Shown here: positions 17,160 to 24,616 of the stretch, one piece after another | Layout of the letters: each line of letters starts with the position of its first letter | Numbering within the stretch: the first letter of the stretch is position 1 | Assembly: GCF_002744175.1 (NCBI RefSeq) | Contig: NZ_NKHF01000028.1 | Span: 1 to 64,000 of the forward strand | Direction of reading: 5' to 3' | Origin: Pseudoalteromonas piscicida | Lineage (GTDB): Bacteria; Pseudomonadota; Gammaproteobacteria; Enterobacterales; Alteromonadaceae | DNA length: 64,000 bases | Made by a program: the position numbers and the translations under genes | The notes under the pieces: model-generated | Database searches by the model: none | Told to the model about the DNA's origin: nothing | What the model saw: the letters and a program-made list of their open reading frames with translations, nothing else

Positions 17160-17420
17160 CTAAACATCTAAAGTTGAAGCAAGATTAACATGGCTATCTC
17201 ACCTTGCCAATACAAAAAATGAGGTACAGTTGCAACATGCGTTTCTAGGTCGCTCGTTGAAGATTATTTCTGATTGCCACGTCGCCTAATGACGCCCTTA
17301 GCTAATGAACTTGAACTCGGGATAATTAAGGAGGTAGGAGCAATGTACGAGAAAAGCGTGTGCAGCTGAGGATGTTTTATGTAGCGAACTTTGTTCCCAT
17401 GCTTTTTATTTACGCTCAGG

Positions 17421-19079
17421 CTACACTGACTTAGAGGTGAGCGAGTAGATCATTTCTAATTCATTACCAGCCTTGTTGTAGCTCACACTTTGCGCGATTT
17501 CGCTCAGCAAGCTTACACCACGGCCATGGCTATAATCTTTTTGCGACTCGTTGCGCTCATCTGCTTGAAAACCATTTCCTGAATCGCAAATATTAAAATA
17601 GAGTTTAAGTTCTTCTGGGCTATACCGCACTGAAATGATAATTAACGCCTCTTTTAACTCTTTAAGTACCCGCTCTCTGAGACTGTAATATTCAAAAAAA
17701 CCATCTTCTTTGTTCTTGATTTCAGAATCCAGACCCAACACACCATGATCTAGTGAATTGTTATACGCCTCAGAAAGCAGCAAAAAGATATTTGAACGGT
17801 GAGCAGAAATACCATCCACCTTACTGAGTAAGTCCACTAGCTCAAGTACTGGATCGGTTGTTTTCATTTGCTTTGCGTCTAACGATAAAGAAATATTAAA
17901 CGGAAGGCTGGAATAATGATTTGGTGCCGACATCGCCAATTCGCTAGCAACACAGTTCACAATGGCAATACTCAAATCATCTTGCTGCTCACTACTGCCG
18001 GAAAAGCTCCGTACCTCTGCAATAATTTGGTCTGTTGAAATGCGCCCTCGACTCGATAATAACCGTTTCAGGCGGCGCTCACCGTACATTTCTCCCCGCT
18101 CAGACTCAGACTCAATAATACCGTCGGTTGCCATCACTAAGCGTTGGTCTGGGCTCACCTCAAAATGCAGTAAGTTACGCTCAAACTCGTCAGTTTCCAA
18201 TATCCCCAATGCCATATGTTGGCTTTCGATGGTTTTAATAAGCTGGCCGTCTTGGTCAATGAGATAAAGGTCTGGTAACCCGCCCAACCAAGCTGAAACA
18301 CTTTTTCCTGAACTGCTTATCTCTACGATTGCGGCCGCGCAAAACATGTGCCCAGGTAGCAGCTCATTTAGTGCCGTATTGAGTTCAACCGCGATGTCAC
18401 TAACCGCCATCCCTTTTTGTACCATAGTATAAAAGATTCGAGATGCGGGGAGTGCTCCAACAGCGGCCGCGAGCCCGTGTCCGGTAAAATCACCAAGCAA
18501 GCAATAAAACCCGCCCATTGGACTTTTGGCCATTAAAAACATATCACCATTAAACATAGAGGCGGGTGATAAATGGTAGTCACAGATCTCTGGATATTCA
18601 GACTGTTGCGCCAGTGCATTACTAAAAATGTGCTCTACAATCTCGTGCTCACGTTCAATTTGGTTGTAGTGATACTCTAACTGCCGCCGCTGCTCATTGC
18701 TTTGCTGGCTTAACCTTCGGGTTCGAGCGTGTGCCTTGATTTTGGCAGATAAGATCACTTTATCAAAAGGCTTGTGAATAAAGTCATCCCCACCCACAGC
18801 AAGACACTTTTCAAAGCTGCTTTGATCTTCTAATGCGGTGATAAAAATAATAGGAAGATAAACGTCACCGGCGTGCTGCTTTATTTTTGGCGCTGTTTCA
18901 AAGCCATCCATTACAGGCATCAGCACATCTAGGAGCACGATATCTATATCATGAAGCTCAAGAAGCTTAAGAGCTTCACGACCATCATTGGCGCAAAACA
19001 CGGTATAAAACTGCTGCTCAAGCATGGCTTTCAGCAAGCGACAGTTTAATATCTGGTCGTCAACCACCAAAATATTCAT
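17421..19079 (-). CDS. CrsR/HsbR-like response regulator with PP2C phosphatase and serine kinase domains
   Basis: A 552 aa three-domain protein. A receiver domain (1-120) has phospho-acceptor Asp51 (LLDVLMP) and a Lys in HKPFDK. A SpoIIE-type PP2C phosphatase spans about 165-385 (LGDFTGHGLAAAVGALP, ATDGIIES, DDLSIAIV). A C-terminal HATPase anti-sigma kinase domain follows (LLSEAYNNSLDHG, GRGVSLL). This is the CrsR (Shewanella) / HsbR (Pseudomonas) plan, in which phosphorylation of the receiver switches kinase and phosphatase activity on a STAS partner. That partner lies 18 bp upstream (19098-19403). Confidence 0.9.
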   Translation of the reverse strand: MNILVVDDQILNCRLLKAMLEQQFYTVFCANDGREALKLLELHDIDIVLLDVLMPVMDGFETAPKIKQHAGDVYLPIIFITALEDQSSFEKCLAVGGDDFIHKPFDKVILSAKIKAHARTRRLSQQSNEQRRQLEYHYNQIEREHEIVEHIFSNALAQQSEYPEICDYHLSPASMFNGDMFLMAKSPMGGFYCLLGDFTGHGLAAAVGALPASRIFYTMVQKGMAVSDIAVELNTALNELLPGHMFCAAAIVEISSSGKSVSAWLGGLPDLYLIDQDGQLIKTIESQHMALGILETDEFERNLLHFEVSPDQRLVMATDGIIESESERGEMYGERRLKRLLSSRGRISTDQIIAEVRSFSGSSEQQDDLSIAIVNCVASELAMSAPNHYSSLPFNISLSLDAKQMKTTDPVLELVDLLSKVDGISAHRSNIFLLLSEAYNNSLDHGVLGLDSEIKNKEDGFFEYYSLRERVLKELKEALIIISVRYSPEELKLYFNICDSGNGFQADERNESQKDYSHGRGVSLLSEIAQSVSYNKAGNELEMIYSLTSKSV

Positions 19080-19097
19080 GAGGGGGTCTGCTGGCGA

Positions 19098-19403
19098 TTA
19101 GTCAATATCGAACTTTTTATCAAAACGAGAAATCTGGAGGATTTTTTTTAGCTGTGGACGGCAGTTGCTAATTTGTATACTCGACACTGAGCTACCCAGT
19201 GTTTTTTTCATGTTTAACAGCATACCCAAGGCGGAGCTGTCCATATAATCCGTTTCACGTAGGTCAACGACAACTTTTTCCGTTTGCTCGTTTACTTCAG
19301 CATAGGCCTGTCGAAAGGATTGCACCAAATTGAAGTCAAATTTGCCTCTAATTTGGATTGTTAAAGTCTTACCGTCAGCTGAAGCATTTTTACTTAAGCT
19401 CAT
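19098..19403 (-). CDS. STAS-domain anti-sigma factor antagonist (CrsA/HsbA-like)
   Basis: A 101 aa single STAS domain with the phosphorylatable serine in DYMDSSALGML (Ser56 or Ser57). It is the expected substrate of the kinase/phosphatase encoded next. In relatives this antagonist, when dephosphorylated, frees RpoS or binds other effectors such as diguanylate cyclases. The pair makes a two-gene operon. No separate anti-sigma factor gene is nearby, consistent with the kinase domain being fused to the regulator. Confidence 0.9.
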   Translation of the reverse strand: MSLSKNASADGKTLTIQIRGKFDFNLVQSFRQAYAEVNEQTEKVVVDLRETDYMDSSALGMLLNMKKTLGSSVSSIQISNCRPQLKKILQISRFDKKFDID

Positions 19404-19546
19404 CTTTAAGCTCCTAAATTATTTTGATTTGTTTCCCCTCACCACTTTAAATATAACGCTTAAAAAGTATTTAGCAAAAAATAAAAAACATCTAATCCTG
19501 TTTTTGTTATGATCGCTCTAAATAACCCGCTATAGGACCAGATTTA

Positions 19547-19876
19547 ATGTCAGAATCCAGACTCGTGTACTCGACTGATATAGGTCGTATTGACACTAAA
19601 GAGACAAAACCTGCCGCGCAAGGTAAAGTTTTTAAAGACGGCGCTATTCGTATCGAAAGACAAACCAAAGGCCGTAAAGGCAAAGGTGTAATGTTGGTTG
19701 TTGGCATTGACGGCGAACAGCATGACTTGAAAAAGCTAGCGAAAACACTGAAGTCAAAAATGGGCCAAGGTGGCGCTGTAAAAGAGGGCGTTATCGAAAT
19801 TCAAGGTGATGACAGAGAAAAGCTAAAACAGCTCTTAGAGGGCCAAGGCTTTAAGGTCAAAATCGCTGGCGGTTAA
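19547..19876 (+). CDS. yciH: YciH, SUI1/eIF1-like translation factor
   Basis: A 109 aa protein with a Lys/Gly-rich SUI1 core (KGRKGKGVMLVVGI, LAKTLKSKMGQGGAVKEGVIEIQGD, LLEGQGFKVKIAGG). YciH resembles eukaryotic eIF1 and affects initiation fidelity in E. coli. It is divergent from the STAS gene, with TTATGAT about 45 bp upstream as a possible -10. Confidence 0.94.
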   Translation: MSESRLVYSTDIGRIDTKETKPAAQGKVFKDGAIRIERQTKGRKGKGVMLVVGIDGEQHDLKKLAKTLKSKMGQGGAVKEGVIEIQGDDREKLKQLLEGQGFKVKIAGG

Positions 19877-19891
19877 TACTCACCTAGTCAA

Positions 19892-19921
19892 AGACTTGCT
19901 CAATATATAAGGAGCAAGTCT
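19892..19921. terminator. Hairpin between yciH and the GGDEF-EAL gene
   Basis: AGACTTGCTC/GAGCAAGTCT makes a 10 bp stem with a 10-base loop between convergent genes. The following bases are not T-rich, so termination would be weak. Confidence 0.5.
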
Positions 19922-19998
19922 CACTCTTATCCCATTTTTTCTTAACTAGTTGCTCAATTTGATGCGCGCATTGTGTTAATAGTTTCTATAACAAACAA

Positions 19999-22962
19999 CT
20001 AGACCGCAGGCGCGAATCTAAATATCCCCGACTCGTTGAGCGGAGCACTGTAGTAATACCCTTGCACAATAAAGCAGTTATTCTTTGCTAAGAATGTCAT
20101 TTGTGCTTCGGTTTCCACCCCTTCGGCAATCACCTGTAAATTAAGTTTCTGTGCCATCGCGATAATCGCTGCTGTTATTTCCATATCGTTTGGATCTTCA
20201 GGAATATCTTTAACAAAAGAGCGATCGATTTTAAGTACATCGACGGGGAAACGCTTAATGTAGCTCAGTGATGAGTACCCCGTCCCAAAATCATCAATAG
20301 ACAAAGACACGCCTAGCGCTTTAATGTCTTTAAGCTGCGCTATAGCTGCCTCTACATCACCCATTAGCATACTTTCAGTCAGCTCAAGGTGCAGATGTGT
20401 TGGCTCAATTTTGGTTCGTGCAATAATATCCGACAACGTCTTTATCAATTGGGCATCTTTAAACTGTCGTGCCGACAAGTTAATAGACACATTGGGGGTT
20501 TTGCCCGCAACTTTTAAGCGATGAGAGAATCCGCACGCTTCTTCTAAAACCCAAGCACCTAACTCTACAATTAAGCCTGTGGCTTCTGCAATTGGAATAA
20601 ATTTACTTGGTGGGATAGCCCCTTCAGTCGGGTGAAACCAGCGGATCAGTGCTTCATAGCCCACCACCTCGCCACTTTGACTATTTACTTGAGGCTGATA
20701 GTGAAGCGTAAACTGTTGTGCTTTTATTGCCGTGCGCAACTCATTTTCAATATACAAACGTTCGTTTGCTGCCGCGTCTAAGTCTTGGCTGTAGAAGTGG
20801 TATGTATTGCGGCCCTTCGCTTTTGCCTGATACATTGCCAAGTCAGCATGTTTGAGTAGTTGTTCTTCTTCTTTACTATCAAACGGTGCCATTGTGATAC
20901 CAATACTGGCACTAACGATGACTTCGTTATTACCCAGTTTTATCGGTTCTGACAACGTTTTCTGAATAATATTCGCCACTTCCATGGCATTTTCTCTCTC
21001 ATTGATACCACTGAGTAGCACCGCAAATTCATCACCACCTAACCTGGCAATGGTATCCTCAGCACGAAGGCGTTTTTTCAGACGCGTAGCCACTTCAAGG
21101 AGTAAACGGTCACCCGCATCGTGGCCGAGCGTATCGTTGATACGTTTAAACTCATCCAAATCAAAGTAGAATAAAGCAAATGCGTAATGACCACGCTCAG
21201 CCAAGGCCATTGATTTTCGCAGCTGCATTCTAAAGAAAGTACGATTAGCAAGACCTGTTAAGGTATCAAAATAGGCAAGCTCTTCCATCTTGCGCTGACT
21301 TTCTTTAACAAAAGAAATATCTTGAGCTGAGGCAACATAACTAGAAATTGCCCCTCCCTCTTCGCGAATCGGTGACACACTTAAGCTCACCCAAATTGGT
21401 GCGTCTCTTTCCCCTGCCAACATAGTATCGCCACGCCAGTAATTACGGCTACGCAGGTCAATGTCGATATCATCTATCAAAATTGCCATGTCTTTGGAGA
21501 TAATACTGAGTAGCGGCGAACCAATAAAATGCTGTTCGTCATATCCAGTCATTTCTTGCATTTTTGGGTTAACGTACTCAATTTGAAAGTGTTCATTAGT
21601 AAGCACCACACCAGTGCCAGAAAACGCAACTGCCTTAGAGAGCCGATTGGCTGCTTTTTCGGCAATTTCTTTTTCGGTAATACGCTGGTTTAAGCCATCA
21701 ACGAGCTGCTTAATTTCTAAGCTCATATCATTAAAAGAGGCGTTGAGTTGGCCTATTTCGTCATCGGTATGTGGGAGTGTAGGCATATCCCACTGACCAC
21801 GACCAAACCCTTTCACGGCCTTAACCAAAGTATTGATACGCTTAAGTACCAGCTGATAGAGTACCTGATGCAATAATATCGCGACGAAAATAGCATAGAG
21901 GATAAACAACCCAAAAAACTTTACCTTGAGCTCTTCAATTGCAGAAATCGCCGACGCCCGCTTTTTATAAATACCGATATACCAGTCTAAATTAGCGATA
22001 TGAGTCACATGCATAATGTGCCACTGATCTTTATACTTAAACTCATCTTGTATATTAGGCAGCTTAGTACGGAGCGCCCCTTGTACTATTTTGCTTAGGT
22101 CTTCTGGCAGTTTGGTGTAATCAACTAACTTGCTAGTAGCCGCTGTTGTTTTGAATAAACCGGGAGCGGCCAGCAGCCTGCCCTGCTTATCAAAAACAAT
22201 AAAGCCTTGTTGTTGATCTGCCCTTGGGAGTTTTTCCAGCAAGGTTGCTAACTCAATGTCACTACCAGTTAAGCCAATATAATCATCATGAAAATAGAGC
22301 GGCACTAAAATGCTGATCACCCACTTATTCCATACCCGATCAAAATATACTCCCGACCATACGGCTTCGCGAGTTGGATTTTGTTCCGCCTGTAATATGG
22401 GGAGATTGTGTAGCTGGTTGTTTACTAACCTTGGATCTTTTGCCAGCAGCGCATTGGGCGGAGCCACTCGAACAAAACCATCTTGAGTGGACAAATAAAA
22501 GTTAAAAAAGTCTTGGAGTAAAGGGGGAGCCAATATATTCCACAGCAGCTCAGATTCAGAAAACAGTTTTTGCATAGACTGCAAGTTGGCATCGCCAGTA
22601 TACATGGCAGCAGAGAGCCCATTTTTCGCTGTGCTCGCGAGGCTATCGCCACGTTTATCAACGTTTGCATGTGCCCCAGAAAGGTCATGAACACCATGGA
22701 GTAGGTGTTTAGATACCACCGAGTTTGCCTGCTCGGCCAAGCTCGACTTTAGGTCCAGATAACTTGAAAACTGGTTATTCACCTGCGCGCTAAAGCGCTT
22801 GAGCTCATCATACTCTTCGTAGATTAATTGTTTTTCTTCAGATTTTAGCATCAATGCCGCAGCAACGACGCCTGATATCAAACAAACAGCCGATATCAAC
22901 ATTGACAATTTTACGCTTAAAGAGCTTGCACCATATCTTGATGGCGGGCGACGATTACCCAC
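19999..22962 (-). CDS. Membrane GGDEF-EAL cyclic-di-GMP enzyme with periplasmic sensor, HAMP and PAS
   Basis: A 987 aa protein. Order: membrane helix (about 20-42), large periplasmic Cache-like domain (about 45-345), second membrane helix (about 348-370), HAMP (about 370-425; TDDEIGQLNASFNDM), PAS (about 440-560), GGDEF (motif GGDEF 642-646) and EAL (EAL 770-772, DDFGTGYS 890). Both catalytic motifs are intact, as is the EAL Lys in VLKIDRSFV, so it may make and degrade cyclic di-GMP. The signal is unknown. It stands alone between yciH and pheA. Confidence 0.93.
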   Translation of the reverse strand: MGNRRPPSRYGASSLSVKLSMLISAVCLISGVVAAALMLKSEEKQLIYEEYDELKRFSAQVNNQFSSYLDLKSSLAEQANSVVSKHLLHGVHDLSGAHANVDKRGDSLASTAKNGLSAAMYTGDANLQSMQKLFSESELLWNILAPPLLQDFFNFYLSTQDGFVRVAPPNALLAKDPRLVNNQLHNLPILQAEQNPTREAVWSGVYFDRVWNKWVISILVPLYFHDDYIGLTGSDIELATLLEKLPRADQQQGFIVFDKQGRLLAAPGLFKTTAATSKLVDYTKLPEDLSKIVQGALRTKLPNIQDEFKYKDQWHIMHVTHIANLDWYIGIYKKRASAISAIEELKVKFFGLFILYAIFVAILLHQVLYQLVLKRINTLVKAVKGFGRGQWDMPTLPHTDDEIGQLNASFNDMSLEIKQLVDGLNQRITEKEIAEKAANRLSKAVAFSGTGVVLTNEHFQIEYVNPKMQEMTGYDEQHFIGSPLLSIISKDMAILIDDIDIDLRSRNYWRGDTMLAGERDAPIWVSLSVSPIREEGGAISSYVASAQDISFVKESQRKMEELAYFDTLTGLANRTFFRMQLRKSMALAERGHYAFALFYFDLDEFKRINDTLGHDAGDRLLLEVATRLKKRLRAEDTIARLGGDEFAVLLSGINERENAMEVANIIQKTLSEPIKLGNNEVIVSASIGITMAPFDSKEEEQLLKHADLAMYQAKAKGRNTYHFYSQDLDAAANERLYIENELRTAIKAQQFTLHYQPQVNSQSGEVVGYEALIRWFHPTEGAIPPSKFIPIAEATGLIVELGAWVLEEACGFSHRLKVAGKTPNVSINLSARQFKDAQLIKTLSDIIARTKIEPTHLHLELTESMLMGDVEAAIAQLKDIKALGVSLSIDDFGTGYSSLSYIKRFPVDVLKIDRSFVKDIPEDPNDMEITAAIIAMAQKLNLQVIAEGVETEAQMTFLAKNNCFIVQGYYYSAPLNESGIFRFAPAV

Positions 22963-23127
22963 AAGTCAGCCTATTCTATTATTTACTGTGGTGTGTTGCT
23001 TGAATATACCAGAATATATTTCGACGTGCCAATAAGTTACGTTTGATTAACGTATAACCCCGACGTTTGTCCTGTACCATCTTTAAAACACCAAGAGATT
23101 TTTCTCTATTCGCCCAAAGTAGTACTT

Positions 23128-23157
23128 GTTTTATCGATAAGTTCTATGCTAATAATG
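23128..23157 (+). promoter_or_regulatory. Candidate pheA promoter
   Basis: TTGTTT (23128-23133), an 18 bp spacer and TAATAA (23152-23157) with an upstream TGC extended -10. It lies 30 bp before the leader peptide ATG, the position expected for an attenuated operon. Confidence 0.4.
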
Positions 23158-23186
23158 TAATCACTTTCAAAGTAAGGTTTGAATCA

Positions 23187-23237
23187 ATGAATTTAATCAC
23201 ACGCAACATGTATTTCTTTTTTGGCTTCTTTAGGTGA
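23187..23237 (+). CDS. PheA leader peptide
   Basis: A 16-codon frame reading MNLITRNMYFFFGFFR then TGA. Five of its last seven residues are Phe, next to a Tyr, and it lies between a promoter-like sequence and a Rho-independent hairpin just before pheA. This is the structure of a phe attenuation leader: ribosome stalling at Phe codons when charged tRNA-Phe is scarce would favour the antiterminator. The composition and position are direct observations; function follows from the enterobacterial pheL model. AAGGTTTG provides a ribosome-binding site. Confidence 0.85.
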   Translation: MNLITRNMYFFFGFFR

Positions 23238-23238
23238 A

Positions 23239-23303
23239 GAGGCTTGACTGTTCGCGAGTGAAAAAGAATAGCTAAGCCTCCCAACATCGGGAGGCTTTTT
23301 TTT
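23239..23303 (+). terminator. pheA attenuator with antiterminator
   Basis: The terminator is GCCTCCC (23276-23282), a six-base loop, GGGAGGC (23289-23295) and eight T residues. The competing antiterminator is GAGGCTT (23239-23245), right after the leader stop, which pairs exactly with AAGCCTC (23274-23280), the terminator's 5' arm. CTTC and GAAG within the leader's end can pair first and free the terminator. Confidence 0.85.
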
Positions 23304-23325
23304 GGCTAAATGGGAGTGAGGACCT

Positions 23326-24480
23326 ATGACACAAGACACATTAAATGCCCTTCGGCATGACATTAACGAAATAGACTCAGAATTATTGATTCTATTAGCA
23401 AAGCGACGACGGATCAGCCACAGTGTGCTGGAATATAAAATTGCCAACAATAAGCCTATCCGTGATGAAGCTCGAGAAGAAGCATTACTAGAAAAGCTGA
23501 TCCGCTATGGCAAGTCACTCGGACTAGATGCCTTCTACATTAACAGCGTGTTCCAAACTATTTTGGAAGACTCAGTGTTAAATCAACAAGCGATGCTGCA
23601 AAAGAGTCTAAACCCAGACACTGTGGGCGATACTCACAGAGTGGCTTATTTGGGCGGACAAGGCTCGTATAGCCAGCTGGCGTGCCACAAATATTTTAGT
23701 CGTCGACCGGGTAAATTGGTTGAAATGGGCTGTCAAAGCTTTGATCAAATCACCGAGCACGTAGAAAAAGGTCAGGCAGACTTTGGTATTCTGCCGATAG
23801 AAAACACCAGCTCCGGTAGTATCAACGAAGTATTTGACTTGTTGCAGCATGCTCAAGTGTCCATCGTTGGTGAAGTCACTCATACTGTTGAACATTGCTT
23901 GTTGGCCTTGCCTGATACCGAGCTACATGCCATTGATAAAATTTATGCTCACCCGCAACCTTTTGCTCAATGTAGCCGCTTTATTCAAGGCCTTGGTGAT
24001 ATTCAGCACGAAACCTGTGACTCTACCTCCAGTGCACTAAAACATGCTGCCGAGCACCCTAATAGTGCCGCTATAGGATCAGCACAAGCGGGTAAAAACA
24101 TGGGATTAGAAGTCGTAAAATCTGGATTGGCCAACCAAACTGAAAACCACAGTCGCTTTATTGTTGTGGCTCGTAAATCATTACAGGTATCCACTCAGAT
24201 CCCAACAAAAACCAGCTTAATCATGGCGACTAAACAGCAAGTAGGCTCGCTTGCGGACGCCCTAATGGTCTTTAAACAGCATAATATCAATATGGTTAAA
24301 CTAGAATCGCGTCCAGTTCCGGGTAACCCTTGGGAAGAAGTATTCTACGTGGACTTACTTGCAAATATCGCTGACTCGCGAGTACAGGTTGCTCTTGAAG
24401 AGTTAAAAGATCATACCCAGTTTGTACGCGTGTTAGGTTGCTATCAAAGTGAGTCGTTACAAGCGGTAGAAGTATTGTAA
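23326..24480 (+). CDS. pheA: PheA bifunctional chorismate mutase/prephenate dehydratase
   Basis: Makes phenylpyruvate from chorismate. The 384 aa product has a chorismate mutase domain (1-90; INEIDSELLILLAKRR and EYKIANNKPIRDEAREEALL), a prephenate dehydratase domain (about 105-285; IENTSSGSINEVFDLL, NHSRFIVVA) and a C-terminal ACT domain with KLESRPVPGNPWEEVFYVD, the Phe-feedback motif. Expression is probably set by the attenuator upstream and activity by Phe. Confidence 0.97.
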   Translation: MTQDTLNALRHDINEIDSELLILLAKRRRISHSVLEYKIANNKPIRDEAREEALLEKLIRYGKSLGLDAFYINSVFQTILEDSVLNQQAMLQKSLNPDTVGDTHRVAYLGGQGSYSQLACHKYFSRRPGKLVEMGCQSFDQITEHVEKGQADFGILPIENTSSGSINEVFDLLQHAQVSIVGEVTHTVEHCLLALPDTELHAIDKIYAHPQPFAQCSRFIQGLGDIQHETCDSTSSALKHAAEHPNSAAIGSAQAGKNMGLEVVKSGLANQTENHSRFIVVARKSLQVSTQIPTKTSLIMATKQQVGSLADALMVFKQHNINMVKLESRPVPGNPWEEVFYVDLLANIADSRVQVALEELKDHTQFVRVLGCYQSESLQAVEVL

Positions 24481-24508
24481 TACCAATTAAATCACTCTCA
24501 TAGAGAAC

Positions 24509-24546
24509 AAAAAGCCAGAACGCACACTCGCATTCTGGCTTTTTTG
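24509..24546 (+). terminator. pheA terminator within a TACCAA-bounded spacer
   Basis: AGCCAGAA/TTCTGGCT with a 12-base loop is followed by six T residues, 30 bp after the pheA stop. The spacer (24478-24595) begins AATACCAA and ends TTTGGTATT, forming inverted edges like those of intergenic repeats. Confidence 0.8.
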
Positions 24547-24616
24547 GTTGAGTTGGATACTAATCCGTTTACTTAATACATTTGGTATTAAATCAACATA
24601 AAGTCACCTAGCAGTG

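Noticed and set aside
23239..23303. T-box or riboswitch upstream of pheA
   Set aside because: The leader is short, lacks a T-box motif, and the Phe-rich peptide with the competing stems explains it.
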